Positions 8,120 to 23,728 of a DNA stretch of 64,000 bases are shown one piece after another (the first letter of the stretch is position 1; each line of letters starts with the position of its first letter). A program made the translations under genes and the position numbers. The notes under the pieces are model-generated. The model ran no database searches and was not told the origin of the DNA. It was given only the letters and a program-made list of their open reading frames with translations. The stretch is from Caldilineaceae bacterium (lineage in GTDB: Bacteria; Chloroflexota; Anaerolineae; Caldilineales; Caldilineaceae): positions 62,001-126,000 of the forward strand of contig JACKBA010000007.1 of the NCBI GenBank assembly GCA_020634815.1, given 5' to 3'.

Positions 8120-8941
8120 CTAGCTGAGTAGAAAGCGGAGCGCGCCGGGCAGGCGTCGCGCCCAGGCAGCTTCGGTGTGCCCTTCACCCGCGCCGACGAC
8201 ATAGCGCAGTGTGCGTCCAGGCGTATAGCCGGCCTGCTCCAGGAGGAGGGCCAGCCGTTGCGCGCCCGGCTCCTGGTCGCCGTTGTCGACATAGATACGC
8301 CCGCCGGCCGGGCGCGGCGCAGGCGCCATCTTCAAAATCGCGCCGCCGGCAACCCAAAGGGATGGACTCATCGCACCGCAGCGACCAAAGGTCTCACCGT
8401 ACACGTAGTACGTATAGAGGCTGATGAGCCCGCCCATCGACGAACCGAGGAGTGCACTGTGTTCCCGCTCGGGCAGCGTGCGAAACGTGGCATCGATCAT
8501 GGGCTTGACCGTTTCGGCGACAAAGCGCGCATAGTTGGCCCCGCGACCGTTGCGCCAGTGTGCGAACGGGTTGTACTCGCGGATGCGCCGCCGCCCGCCA
8601 TGATAGAGACCGACGACGATGGGCTGGCGGCCAATATCGGCGAGCGACTCTGCGGCCGCGGCAACGTCCCAGGTAACGCCGGCATAGCTCACCGCAGGGT
8701 CGAAGAGATTCTGCCCGTCTTGCATATAGACTACCGGATACTGGCGCAGCGGGTTCCGCCAATAGCCCTCCGGCAGGTAGACGACGACGGGCCGATGGTT
8801 GCGCAACTGGGGGCTGTAGACGCTCCGCGCCATCAGCAGCGTGCCCGGCAGGGCGAGGTTGCTGTCGGGCATCGCCATGTCATACGGCTGCCAGTCAATC
8901 TTGTTTCGTGTGAGCACCATTTCCTTCATTTCACTTTCCAT
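8120..8941 (-). CDS. Putative esterase, enterochelin-esterase-like alpha/beta hydrolase
   Basis: With the start I prefer (ATG at 8941) the protein has 273 residues. It carries the esterase-D/Fes-type core: PVVVYLPEGYW, YPVVYMQDGQNLFD, then the nucleophile elbow GSSMGG (Ser168) and a late histidine in GEGHTEAAW. The acid is probably the Asp in YVDNGDQEPG. The reading frame stays open to an ATG at 9076, but those 45 residues look non-homologous and contain a TATACT box (9015-9020), so transcription may start inside them. The substrate is unknown: family members hydrolyse siderophore esters, S-formylglutathione or polysaccharide acyl groups. It is a single gene with no signal peptide. Confidence 0.8.
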   Translation of the reverse strand: MESEMKEMVLTRNKIDWQPYDMAMPDSNLALPGTLLMARSVYSPQLRNHRPVVVYLPEGYWRNPLRQYPVVYMQDGQNLFDPAVSYAGVTWDVAAAAESLADIGRQPIVVGLYHGGRRRIREYNPFAHWRNGRGANYARFVAETVKPMIDATFRTLPEREHSALLGSSMGGLISLYTYYVYGETFGRCGAMSPSLWVAGGAILKMAPAPRPAGGRIYVDNGDQEPGAQRLALLLEQAGYTPGRTLRYVVGAGEGHTEAAWARRLPGALRFLLS

Positions 8942-9263
8942 GCCGCATAGAACGCCGCGGATGGCAGGTTCGTTCACCGACCCGGCCCCTCGCTTGCCGG
9001 CAGCCAAAGGCATCAGTATAGCCGAGCCGGCCGGATCGCGCGAGATGCGGGACGGCAGAAACCGTTCTATTCTCATGCCGAAGCGGTGCCATCGGGACTG
9101 GATCTCGGGCGTGCCAGGCGATGGTGTACGCCCCGCAAATCAGCGTACCGAAGTGGGAACTGGGCTGTAACTCACCTGGAATAGCCTGTCAGTACACTGT
9201 CGCTACGCAGCAAAATGACCGAGAAACCGCAGTTCCGGCATGGCATTTGTCAAGGAGGACTGG

Positions 9264-9689
9264 ATGCACGTACAGTATGGGACGATCGAATGGGCCGCCG
9301 GCACGGTTGACACGACCAGCATGCTCGCCGGCCTGGCGCAGCGCTTTGCGACGCTTTGGCAGCGCGAAACCGGCAGAGACGGTGCCAACCCATGCGCGCA
9401 ACTCCACGGCGAGGTGCTCCACTTCGCGCTGGACCAGGCGCTGACCGTGCAACAGGCCACGCTGGCCGGCAACGACGAAGGCTACGCCGTCGTGGTGCGC
9501 GATGTTGCGTCGACATTCGATCGGCTCTATCCGCAACTGGCAGACGAGATGGAGCGCAACCTCCATTGTTACGTCGGCGCCATGCAGGTTGACCTCGTCC
9601 CTGAAACACACGGCGTGCGCATCCAGTTCCAGTTGCGCGAGGCGCCGGGACTGTGGCGTCTCAATCGGCCCAGCGGCACCTGCATGTAG
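9264..9689 (+). CDS. Conserved-looking small protein of unknown function
   Basis: A 141-residue protein with a very good ribosome-binding site (AAGGAGG, 9252-9258) before ATG 9264. It has no signal peptide or membrane segment. The sequence is an alpha/beta pattern with a central DEGYAVVVRDVASTFDRLYPQLADEMERNLHCYVG and a closing strand pair VDLVPETHGVRIQFQLRE. The arrangement (LT-x-EQATLA..., R...F...L, then V..V..D) faintly recalls DUF2294-type proteins, but I cannot confirm this. A rho-independent terminator directly follows, so it is its own transcription unit. Confidence 0.6.
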   Translation: MHVQYGTIEWAAGTVDTTSMLAGLAQRFATLWQRETGRDGANPCAQLHGEVLHFALDQALTVQQATLAGNDEGYAVVVRDVASTFDRLYPQLADEMERNLHCYVGAMQVDLVPETHGVRIQFQLREAPGLWRLNRPSGTCM

Positions 9690-9708
9690 CCGCAGCCAAC
9701 GATCCTTC

Positions 9709-9744
9709 GGCGAGGTATGCCCACCGTGCATGCCTCGCCTTTTT
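9709..9744 (+). terminator. Rho-independent terminator
   Basis: 12-bp stem GGCGAGGTATGC / GCATGCCTCGCC (one G-U pair), 7-base loop, then TTTTT. It ends the transcript of the small gene at 9264-9689. Confidence 0.88.
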
Positions 9745-9911
9745 GTCTCTACGCCAGGAATAGCGAATCGCCGCACCCCGCCACGCAATCCGTTTTCATG
9801 AGTGTAAGAGTGACACTTTTGACAAAGCACACGAATTGGCGCGAGACTAGCGTCACCCGGCCGGCGTCCAGGCGCCAGCCGCATGGGTTTCACGACTGTT
9901 GAGGAAGCTGT

Positions 9912-11033
9912 TTGATCGCCTATTGCCCGTCCGGCCGTTTTCGATGCAAGGCAGAGCAGAGCCCATTGCGCTGCCCGATGACCGGCGCGCCGCTCGAATT
10001 CACGGACATGCCGCTCTTCGACCCCGCCTCTATCGACCAGCACGGCACCGGGCTGTGGCGCTACGCGGCAATGCTCCCGGTCATGCACAACGGCCACCGG
10101 CGTGTCACGCTCGGCGAAGGCTGGACACCGTTGATCCGCGAGCAATGGGCCGGCCGCGACGTCTACTGGAAACTCGACGCGCTCATGCCGACCGGCAGCT
10201 ACAAGGATCGCGGCGTCAGCGTCATGGTCAACTGGCTCAAGGGCCTGCACTATGAAGCGCTTGCCGACGATTCCAGCGGCAACGCCGGGGCCAGCATCGC
10301 CTGTTACGCCAGCCGCGCCGGCATGCGCTCCGTCATCTTCGTCCCGCAGAGCGCTCCGGATCCCAAGAAAGCGCAGATCGCGGTCTACGGCGGCGAACTC
10401 GTGGAGGTGCCCGGACCGCGCTCGCAGGCCACGCTGGCCGTCGAGGCGGCCACCTGCAACAGCCGGGAAATGGCATACGCCTCCCATGCCTGGCATCCAG
10501 CCTTTCTCTTCGGCCAGATGACTGTCGCCTGGGAAATCTGGGAACAACTCGGCGGTCACGTGCCGGACTGGCTCGTGGCACCGACTGGACACGGCGGGAC
10601 CTTGCTCGGCGCCTGGCGCGGCTTCCAGCATCTGCGCGTCTCAGGCGTCACCAACAAGTTGCCGAAGCTGCTTGCCGTCCAGGCCGAACCCTACACGCCG
10701 CTCTACGATGCCTTTGTCAGCGGTGCGAACGAGGTGTTGCCGACACCACACGTGGAGCGCATCAGCGCCGACGGGATCGCCATCAGCTACCCGGTGCGCT
10801 GGCGTACCTTGCTGGAAGCGATTCGCTTCTCCAAGGGGTTTGTGGCATCGGTCAGTGAAGAAGAGGTACGCAGCGCGCATACTGAGCTAGCCGAGCGTGG
10901 TGTCTTTGTCGAGCCAACCAGTGCTACAATAGCAGCGGCACTCAAGCGCGTACCGGCCGAAACCGTCAAACCGGGCGATGTCATTGTCGGCGTCCTCACC
11001 GGACATGGGCTGAAAAACCCGCCGCTGATCTGA
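9912..11033 (+). CDS. Threonine synthase-like PLP enzyme
   Basis: A 373-residue fold-type II PLP enzyme. The internal-aldimine lysine is Lys98 in PTGSYKDRG; the substrate loop is SSGNAGAS (121-128) and the phosphate-binding loop PTGHGGT (224-230). These fit the threonine synthase/cysteate synthase group. Threonine synthase makes threonine from O-phosphohomoserine. The N-terminus has cysteines in a C-x6-C-x8-C pattern (residues 5, 12, 21), as in members with a short Zn-ribbon-like head. The start is TTG at 9912 behind GAGGA. The PTGHGGT loop differs from the common GNGGN form, so a related specificity is possible. rnc follows after 45 bases and is probably co-transcribed. Confidence 0.82.
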   Translation: MIAYCPSGRFRCKAEQSPLRCPMTGAPLEFTDMPLFDPASIDQHGTGLWRYAAMLPVMHNGHRRVTLGEGWTPLIREQWAGRDVYWKLDALMPTGSYKDRGVSVMVNWLKGLHYEALADDSSGNAGASIACYASRAGMRSVIFVPQSAPDPKKAQIAVYGGELVEVPGPRSQATLAVEAATCNSREMAYASHAWHPAFLFGQMTVAWEIWEQLGGHVPDWLVAPTGHGGTLLGAWRGFQHLRVSGVTNKLPKLLAVQAEPYTPLYDAFVSGANEVLPTPHVERISADGIAISYPVRWRTLLEAIRFSKGFVASVSEEEVRSAHTELAERGVFVEPTSATIAAALKRVPAETVKPGDVIVGVLTGHGLKNPPLI

Positions 11034-11078
11034 CTCTGCCCGCAACCAACCAACCCATCTCTCGAGAGCAGGCTGGCC

Positions 11079-11873
11079 ATGAAGACAACCCCACCGCTCA
11101 ACTCCCTGGAAAACGCCCTCGGCGTCAAATTCAGCGACAAGGCGCTGTTGCAGCAGGCGTTCGTCCACCGCAGCTACCTGAACGAACTGCTGGAGAACGA
11201 GCAAGAACTCCTGGACAACGAACGGCTGGAGTTCCTGGGTGACGCAGTGCTTTCCTACATCTTCAGCGAATATCTCTTCACCCATTTCCCGGCGCAGAAA
11301 GAAGGCGGGCTGACCAACCTGCGGTCCGCGCTCGTCCGCCGCGAGACGCTGGCACGGCTGGCGGTGAAGCTACATCTGGGCGATTACCTTCTCCTGGGCC
11401 ATGGCGAGGAGGAGAGTGGCGGGCGCACGCGGCAGGCAACGCTGTGCGCCACCTTCGAGGCGCTCGTCGGCGCGCTCTACCTCGACCAGCAGATGCAGGT
11501 CTGCCGCGACGTAGTCATCCGCCTCTTCCGCCAGGAGCTGCAGCGGCTGGACCAGCGTATGCAGGTGAAGGACGCCAAGAGCCGCCTCCAGGAACTGGCG
11601 CAGTCAAAAGTCGGTGCGACCCCGCGCTACCGCCAAGTGACCAGCGATGGGCCTGATCACGCCAAGCACTTCGTCATGGCGGTGCAGATTGGTGGTGTCC
11701 CCTATGGGGTTGGCCAGGGCAGAAGCAAGCAGGAAGCAACGCAAAACGCCGCCGCCATGGCGCTCTACTGCCTGGGGGAGACGGTAGACAACTACATTCT
11801 CGACCGCGATCTGGCACGGGAGCACGGCATTGACCTGCCGGATACCCCTGGCGGCGCCGACTCGGACGACTGA
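11079..11873 (+). CDS. rnc: Ribonuclease III
   Basis: A 264-residue endonuclease that cuts double-stranded RNA in rRNA and mRNA processing. The RNase III signature NERLEFLGDAVL is at residues 47-58, with the catalytic acidic residues there and at Glu127 (TFEALVGALYLD). A double-stranded-RNA-binding domain spans about 165-233, ending in the usual GRSKQEATQNAA helix. A short acidic tail ends the protein. The gene converges with smc, whose stop is 12 bases away. In many bacteria rnc and smc lie in the same direction, so here their neighbourhood is kept but the strand is flipped. Confidence 0.96.
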   Translation: MKTTPPLNSLENALGVKFSDKALLQQAFVHRSYLNELLENEQELLDNERLEFLGDAVLSYIFSEYLFTHFPAQKEGGLTNLRSALVRRETLARLAVKLHLGDYLLLGHGEEESGGRTRQATLCATFEALVGALYLDQQMQVCRDVVIRLFRQELQRLDQRMQVKDAKSRLQELAQSKVGATPRYRQVTSDGPDHAKHFVMAVQIGGVPYGVGQGRSKQEATQNAAAMALYCLGETVDNYILDRDLAREHGIDLPDTPGGADSDD

Positions 11874-11885
11874 CCCACGCCTCGC

Positions 11886-15551
<3,666 letters not shown>

Positions 15552-15572
15552 ACGGGTGATTGCGCCTGGATG

Positions 15573-16289
15573 TCAGCCGTGAAAATGCCAGAATGCCGGC
15601 AGGATCGCTTCAGCCAGGAGGCCGATAGCATAGATGCCGCTGAAGAGCGCCAGCAGGCGGCTGCGGCGCCGGAACCACGGCCCGAGGGCAAAGCGGCCGG
15701 AGAGCAGCGGTTCGGCGCACAGGACGACCAGCCCGCCGGCGCCGGCAATCTGGAGAATGCTCCAGACTGGCAACGCAATGAAGATCAAGATCGGGTTGCC
15801 GAAGATTCCCAGCAAGTGGCCGGCGCTGAACGCCGCCAGGTTGGCCATGCGCACCAGGAACCACGCGCCCACGAGTCCACCGGTCAACAGCGAGCCCAAG
15901 ACGATACCGGCAATCTCCGCGGCGGTAGCCAGCGGTTCGACGGTGATGCCGCCCGGTAACGGCGAGCGTGCGAAGTACCACTCCGACGTCATGGCTCGCT
16001 GCATGAAGCCGTTGTCAAATGCGCGCTCCAGTTGTTCCGGCACGAACCAGGTCAACAGCAGGATCAGCGACATCGTGACTGCCAGCCACAAGAAGACGAT
16101 CCCGAGCCCGCTCCGGATATCGCCGCGACGCACAGAAATAGCCAGAAAGATCGTGAGCACCACGGCCTGGATGAAGGGCATGAAGCGCGGCTGCCCCATG
16201 ACGGCGGGCAGGCCGGTCGTCAGCAGCGCAAAGAACGCTGCCATGAGAAAATAGACTGGGTCGCGTGATAGCTGGTACGCTCGTTCCAT
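15573..16289 (-). CDS. Multi-pass membrane protein of unknown function
   Basis: A 238-residue protein with six or seven hydrophobic segments: FLMAAFFALLTTGLPAVMG, FIQAVVLTIFLAISV, LGIVFLWLAVTMSLILLLTWF, IAGIVLGSLLTGGLVGAWFLV, a segment around LLGIFGNPILIFIALPVWSILQ, and LLALFSGIYAIGLLAEAIL near the C-terminus. There is no catalytic motif I recognise. It directly precedes smc on the same strand. The gene start ATG 16289 lacks a strong ribosome-binding site. I give no function. Confidence 0.7.
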   Translation of the reverse strand: MERAYQLSRDPVYFLMAAFFALLTTGLPAVMGQPRFMPFIQAVVLTIFLAISVRRGDIRSGLGIVFLWLAVTMSLILLLTWFVPEQLERAFDNGFMQRAMTSEWYFARSPLPGGITVEPLATAAEIAGIVLGSLLTGGLVGAWFLVRMANLAAFSAGHLLGIFGNPILIFIALPVWSILQIAGAGGLVVLCAEPLLSGRFALGPWFRRRSRLLALFSGIYAIGLLAEAILPAFWHFHG

Positions 16290-16399
16290 AGAGACTCTTG
16301 ATTATAGCCTACCGGGCGCAGCGGGCGGAATCATCACCCGCCGCAACCTTCTCATCTTGCCACTTTTCAGGGCAAATGGTGCGTATCCACGGCAAACGA

Positions 16400-16428
16400 A
16401 AGGGGCGGCTGGCGACCAGCCGCCCCTT
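16400..16428 (-). terminator. Terminator of the cytochrome bc operon
   Basis: Perfect 13-bp stem AAGGGGCGGCTGG / CCAGCCGCCCCTT with a 3-base loop. Read on the minus strand it is followed by T-rich sequence (TTTCGTTTG). It lies 60 bases after the cytochrome c stop. Confidence 0.75.
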
Positions 16429-16487
16429 ACTCGAAGCTGACATACTGTGCCAGAAAGTCGGCTTTCGACTTCCGGCGCTACGCTTTG

Positions 16488-17387
16488 CTAACGCTGCCGG
16501 TCGGGATTCAACAGCCACTCGACCAGCGCGTTGATCTCATCCTCGCTCATGCGCTCGGCGAAGTTCTGCGGCATGATCCCACCCATGTACCCTTCCACCA
16601 AGTAGGCGTTCGGATTCACAATACTGTTGTGCACGTAGGTCGGCGCATCCTCGCCAGGCACGAAGGTGCCGGCCTCTTCATACAGGTTGCCCAGATTCGG
16701 GCCAACGGGGCCGCGGTTGTTGGCATCTTGCGGCAGGTCCAGGTTATGGCAGCCAGAACAGCCCATGCTCACGAAGAGTTCCTGTGGGGGCAGGGGACCG
16801 GTCGGCTCGGGCGCAGCTTCAGCGGCCGGCGCGCTGCCGTCTTCCGCAACTGCGCGGGTCGGTGCATCGGCAAACATCTGCCATGGATCCGGATTCTCGG
16901 CCGTGCCCTGCAAGAGCGCGTCCTCTTCCCAGTTGAGCACAAACGCCGTCACGTTGTTGACCTGGTCATCACGGAAGGGGCCGCCAAAACGCTGGCTCCA
17001 GGTCGGCATGTGCTGAGCCCACTGGGTATCGACTTTCGACGGACGTCCGGCAGCAACCGTGAGTGCGACGTAGTCATGCAGCGAGCCGGTCCAACTGACA
17101 TCGGTCAGACGCTGCGTGAAGAAGTACTTGCTGTGCAAGGCCGGTGCGACGCCGGGCAGACCCTTGCCGTCAGGACCGTGGCAGTTTGCACAGTTATTTG
17201 CGAAGATTTCGGCGCCCTTCTCAACACCGCGCCCATCCCAGTTGGCCGTCTGCGCCTCCATGCGCCGCTCTTCGATGACGCCAAGGAAGAGGAGAACCGC
17301 TATGGCGATCACGACAGCCAAGATGCCCAGGCCGATTTTGGCCAACGGCGACCTGACGTACAGAAAACTATACCATGGTTGCTTCAT
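16488..17387 (-). CDS. Membrane-anchored diheme cytochrome c of the bc complex
   Basis: A 299-residue protein with one N-terminal membrane anchor (residues 15-37) and two c-type heme sites: CANCH (66-70) and CSGCH (210-214). Likely methionine ligands are in AQHMPTW and GGIMPQNF. The two domains are joined by an Ala/Pro/Glu linker at about 180-200. It is the third gene of a Rieske-cytochrome b-cytochrome c operon, nine bases after the cytochrome b stop, so it should take electrons from the Rieske protein outside the membrane and pass them to a terminal oxidase or soluble carrier. The diheme form recalls QcrC of Gram-positive bacteria, although the membrane anchor here is at the N-terminus. Confidence 0.9.
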   Translation of the reverse strand: MKQPWYSFLYVRSPLAKIGLGILAVVIAIAVLLFLGVIEERRMEAQTANWDGRGVEKGAEIFANNCANCHGPDGKGLPGVAPALHSKYFFTQRLTDVSWTGSLHDYVALTVAAGRPSKVDTQWAQHMPTWSQRFGGPFRDDQVNNVTAFVLNWEEDALLQGTAENPDPWQMFADAPTRAVAEDGSAPAAEAAPEPTGPLPPQELFVSMGCSGCHNLDLPQDANNRGPVGPNLGNLYEEAGTFVPGEDAPTYVHNSIVNPNAYLVEGYMGGIMPQNFAERMSEDEINALVEWLLNPDRQR

Positions 17388-17396
17388 GGTCGGTGC

Positions 17397-19010
17397 TTAC
17401 TCCTCTGCTGGCGGGCGCACGAAGCTGAAGTCCTTGAGCCCGTACTGTTCCCAGTAGAGCGAATCCTCATGCAGGAAGAAGGTGCGCAGGAAGCGTTCCT
17501 CCTTGCCTTCCGGACTCAGCCAGTTTATTTCCCACGCGATACGCTTGAGGCTTGGTTGCTCCTGCGTAACTCTCAGGATTCCGTACGGATTGATAAAAGA
17601 CGGGTCAGTCTCAGCAAAATGGGCGATACCTGCCTCGAACTCATGCAGGATGTGGTTGAACTCTTCATCGTCCGTAATGGGATTCTCACGCGTATCATAT
17701 ACGCCGATGGGCAGATGTCCGTAGCCAATCTCACGCACAGGCCCCATGCCTTCTTCCGGCATCAGTTCCTGTACGATTTCGACACTCGGCGCCCCCTGCA
17801 CGGCATAGTACGGGGTACCCATCCAGCTCAGGACAAGCATGACAATACCGGCCACCACACCGCTGATGATTGCCACGCGGCGGTCGCGACCGCGTCGGCT
17901 CGGGTTGCGATCCAGATACGGGATGCCCATGAGCAACACAAGCAGCACGCCTGGGACGATAACACCGGCAACCGTCTTATCCGCGATCTTCAGCAGACCC
18001 TGGAGCCAGTAGAAATACCACGGCGCCACCGTATGCAGCGGCGTCGACTGCGGATTTGCGATCGACTCGAGCGGCGCCGAGAAGAAGAAGGCAGTGATGA
18101 CTACCATCAGCGTCGTGAAACCGATGAGGAAGGTTGCCTCGTCGATCATGACGTCGGGCAGGAAGTAGACGCGGCGGTCGGCCGGAACCTTATTGGCCGT
18201 GTCCTGCCCCACTTCTTCCTCGTCCGAGGGCAGGCTGATGCCGAAGTGCACAACCTTGTAGTAGTGCACGAAGAAGAAGAGGAAGAGAATCAACGGCAGG
18301 AACAGCACGTGAAGCAGATAGAAGCGCAACAAGCCGTTGGCGCCAATGTCGGGCGCTCCGCGTGCCAACAGGTTGACCGTCTCGCCGACGATCTTGGGCG
18401 GCACGGCTTCGGCCATGGAGGTGCCGATTGTCACCGCCCAGAAGGCGAGTTGGTCCCACGGCAGCAGGTAGCCGGAGAAGCTCAAGAAGAGCGTGACGAC
18501 CAGCAAGATGACGCCCGTAAACCAGGTAAACTGGCGCGGGGCCTTGTAGCTGCCAGTCAGATAGGTTCTGACCATGTGCGCTGTCACGACAAGCACCATG
18601 AGTTCGGCGCCCAGGCGGTGTATGTCGCGCATGAACTGGCCGAAAGGCACGTTGCTCAACAGCCGGATCATGTCGACGTAGGCGCGCTCCGGGGTGGGGG
18701 CGTACCAAATCATCAGGATCAGACCGGTGATCGTCTCCACAAAAAACAGGTAGGTTGACAGCAAACCCAGCCGGAACGTGTGGGTGAACTTCGTCACGCT
18801 CTCATGGTAATAGGTGGGCTTGATGTGGAGCAGAAATGCCTCGGAGTGGGGCTTGAGCCGGGGATTCGGGCGCCCCGGCGCCTCACCACGCAACATCCGC
18901 CGCACTTCACCAGCCGGAATACCGGCGGTGATGCGCGTAAATACATCATCCGCTGTGTCCAGAACCGTTTGTACGAAGCCTTTCTTTTCGACTTCTGGTT
19001 GTACAGCCAT
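17397..19010 (-). CDS. Cytochrome b subunit of a menaquinol-cytochrome c reductase (b6-subunit IV fused)
   Basis: A 537-residue protein that joins the cytochrome b6 and subunit IV halves. Heme ligands are His131/His145 and His234/His249. The second pair has 14 residues between, the b6f/Gram-positive spacing rather than the 13 of mitochondrial bc1. The Qo-site motif, normally PEWY, reads APWY at about 329-332, so the Glu is absent. ATG at 19010 follows AAGGAG. The N-terminal 60 residues and the last 120 are soluble extensions. It oxidises quinol and drives proton translocation; the motif suggests menaquinone (inference). The order Rieske, b, c on one transcript supports a complete complex III. 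Confidence 0.92.
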   Translation of the reverse strand: MAVQPEVEKKGFVQTVLDTADDVFTRITAGIPAGEVRRMLRGEAPGRPNPRLKPHSEAFLLHIKPTYYHESVTKFTHTFRLGLLSTYLFFVETITGLILMIWYAPTPERAYVDMIRLLSNVPFGQFMRDIHRLGAELMVLVVTAHMVRTYLTGSYKAPRQFTWFTGVILLVVTLFLSFSGYLLPWDQLAFWAVTIGTSMAEAVPPKIVGETVNLLARGAPDIGANGLLRFYLLHVLFLPLILFLFFFVHYYKVVHFGISLPSDEEEVGQDTANKVPADRRVYFLPDVMIDEATFLIGFTTLMVVITAFFFSAPLESIANPQSTPLHTVAPWYFYWLQGLLKIADKTVAGVIVPGVLLVLLMGIPYLDRNPSRRGRDRRVAIISGVVAGIVMLVLSWMGTPYYAVQGAPSVEIVQELMPEEGMGPVREIGYGHLPIGVYDTRENPITDDEEFNHILHEFEAGIAHFAETDPSFINPYGILRVTQEQPSLKRIAWEINWLSPEGKEERFLRTFFLHEDSLYWEQYGLKDFSFVRPPAEE

Positions 19011-19119
19011 ATGACTCCTTCTCGCGGAACTATCGAAGCAGGTAACTGATCGTCAGGAAATCAATGAGACTTGCAATTGTCAGGATATTTCACGCTCGAC
19101 GAGCGCTCACGCTCTGGAA

Positions 19120-19971
19120 CTAGGCAGGCACCGCACGTGCCGGAGAATCAGCAGAGGGCGCACCCAATTCTTTCTTGCCGGTGTCGACTGCCACTTCGCC
19201 GCCCTCAATGCTGATTACAAATGTATCCAACGAACGCGGCGCCGGGCCTTCAATGTAGAAGCCCTCACGCGTGAACTTGGAGCCGTGGCATGGGCATTCG
19301 AAGCGATTGTTCGCCTGTTCCCACTTGTAGAGACAGCCCAGGTGCGTACACACCATGTAGAGCGCCTTGGGGCCGACGTCCTCCGTGTTCACCAGCCAGA
19401 ACTTACCGGCGACAAATGGATCCGGGGGGGCCGATGTGGGCGGCAGAGCGCTCTCCGGGCCGATGAAGAAGACGCCACCAAATTCGCCGGCCTTAAAGCG
19501 CGGCATCATGAAAAAGAAGAGCCCGACGCCGGCCTGCAGCGCCACAAGACCAAGGGCGCCACCCCAAGCATACGTCAAGAACTCGCGCCGGTTCATTTCC
19601 TTGCGCGCCTTGGCCTCCGGCGAGTCTTCCTGGAACGCGGGGGCGGACGAAACGACAGGTGTGGCGGCCGCTATCTCTGCGGCGGCAGCAGCACCATTTG
19701 TCGGCGCGCCATTGGACCCGCTCTTTGCCGGCGCCTCGCCGGCAGGAGCCGATGCGACCGCCGTCGCCGTTGCAGCGGATGCGGCGGATGCAGCAGGGGC
19801 CGGATTCTCCACCGCTGCGGCAGGCGCTTCCTTGGCCGGAGCCGCAGACGCGGGTGCCTCAGCCTCGGCGCTGGCCTTGGCTTTCTTAGCAGATGCCTGC
19901 ATTTTCGCCTTCAACTCGGCAATGCGTTTTTCGCGCTCATCACCGCTCTGGTCGGCTGTCTTGTCTGCCAT
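19120..19971 (-). CDS. Rieske iron-sulfur protein of the bc complex
   Basis: A 283-residue protein. The [2Fe-2S] cluster is held by CTHLGC (208-213) and CPCHGS (226-231), including the pair of cysteines that form the Rieske disulfide. A twin-arginine signal/anchor RREFLTYAWGG starts at 128, followed by a membrane helix to about 156, so the folded cluster domain is probably exported by Tat. The first 115 residues are an unusual cytoplasmic extension: a Lys/Ala helix, then an Ala/Pro/Ser linker. First gene of the operon; a promoter lies at 20114-20143. It moves electrons from quinol at the Qo site to cytochrome c. Confidence 0.93.
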   Translation of the reverse strand: MADKTADQSGDEREKRIAELKAKMQASAKKAKASAEAEAPASAAPAKEAPAAAVENPAPAASAASAATATAVASAPAGEAPAKSGSNGAPTNGAAAAAEIAAATPVVSSAPAFQEDSPEAKARKEMNRREFLTYAWGGALGLVALQAGVGLFFFMMPRFKAGEFGGVFFIGPESALPPTSAPPDPFVAGKFWLVNTEDVGPKALYMVCTHLGCLYKWEQANNRFECPCHGSKFTREGFYIEGPAPRSLDTFVISIEGGEVAVDTGKKELGAPSADSPARAVPA

Positions 19972-20113
19972 TTGGACGCGGTCTCCTTCTCAATCAACTG
20001 GACGGCAGGCACCTTGCACAGGTTTTCGCTTTTCTGAAGATGCCCGGTTTACAGGCCAGGTTTTCGTGCAACCCGAGGTTGTGCCACTGGATGCCCGGCG
20101 GCAACTTGCGTGG

Positions 20114-20464
<351 letters not shown>

Positions 20465-20911
20465 ATGTTGTCAACCGAAATGCCGGCCGTGCAACAGGCT
20501 GCTGTAACCTCATCATTTGCATGGCTGTTGCGCAGCAACGCCGTCTGGCTGCGCAATGACGACCCATTGTATCGCTCCACCGTGCGCCTGATGGACCATT
20601 CGCGCTATGCGGGTCTCGATCTTGACATTTGCGCCTATCGGGATCTGGCGCTGATTCCATTCTGGCGCTACGACCTTGTGCTGCTGGAGCAATCGCGCGG
20701 CCAGGATATTGCGACGCTGACCTCGGCAATCAAGCGGGTCCGCCAACTGAGCCAGGCGCCCCTGATCGTCTTGACGCGCCGCCTCACACCCGAGTTGACG
20801 CTGGCCGGCTTGCACGCCGGCGCCGATTCCGTGTCGCTCATGCAGTCATCCAATCGCGTCTTGCTCGCGCACTGGAGCGCCATGTTGCGACGCTGGAAGC
20901 CACTTTCCTGA
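20465..20911 (+). CDS. Orphan receiver-like (pseudo-receiver) protein
   Basis: A 148-residue protein. After about 40 N-terminal residues it follows the beta-alpha pattern of a response-regulator receiver: YRDLALIPFWRYDLVLLEQ, then APLIVLTRRLTPELTLAGLHAGADSVSLMQSSNRVLLAHWSAMLRR, which matches the beta4 Thr-like position, the AGAD(D/S) turn and the last helix. The phosphoacceptor aspartate is not clear: the expected beta3 position reads LVLLEQ, so Glu may replace it. There is no output domain and no histidine kinase nearby. It could be a single-domain adaptor or a degenerate receiver. ATG 20465 follows AAAGGG weakly. A strong terminator follows. Confidence 0.55.
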   Translation: MLSTEMPAVQQAAVTSSFAWLLRSNAVWLRNDDPLYRSTVRLMDHSRYAGLDLDICAYRDLALIPFWRYDLVLLEQSRGQDIATLTSAIKRVRQLSQAPLIVLTRRLTPELTLAGLHAGADSVSLMQSSNRVLLAHWSAMLRRWKPLS

Positions 20912-20924
20912 TCGTGAAAACCAC

Positions 20925-20959
20925 TGCGCCGGCAGGTCGACCTGCCGGCGCACTTTTTT
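20925..20959. terminator. Strong terminator between convergent genes
   Basis: Perfect 12-bp stem TGCGCCGGCAGG / CCTGCCGGCGCA around a TCGA loop, followed by C and TTTTTT. It ends the receiver-like gene and may also act for valS arriving from the other side. Confidence 0.9.
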
Positions 20960-20978
20960 GTTCGGTTCGCTGTCCCGC

Positions 20979-23708
<2,730 letters not shown>

Positions 23709-23728
23709 GGTATTGCCTCGATTCGAGC

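Noticed and set aside
8942..9076. Upstream 45-codon extension of the esterase
   Set aside because: Residues look unlike the family, no ribosome-binding site precedes ATG 9076, and a TATACT box lies inside it.
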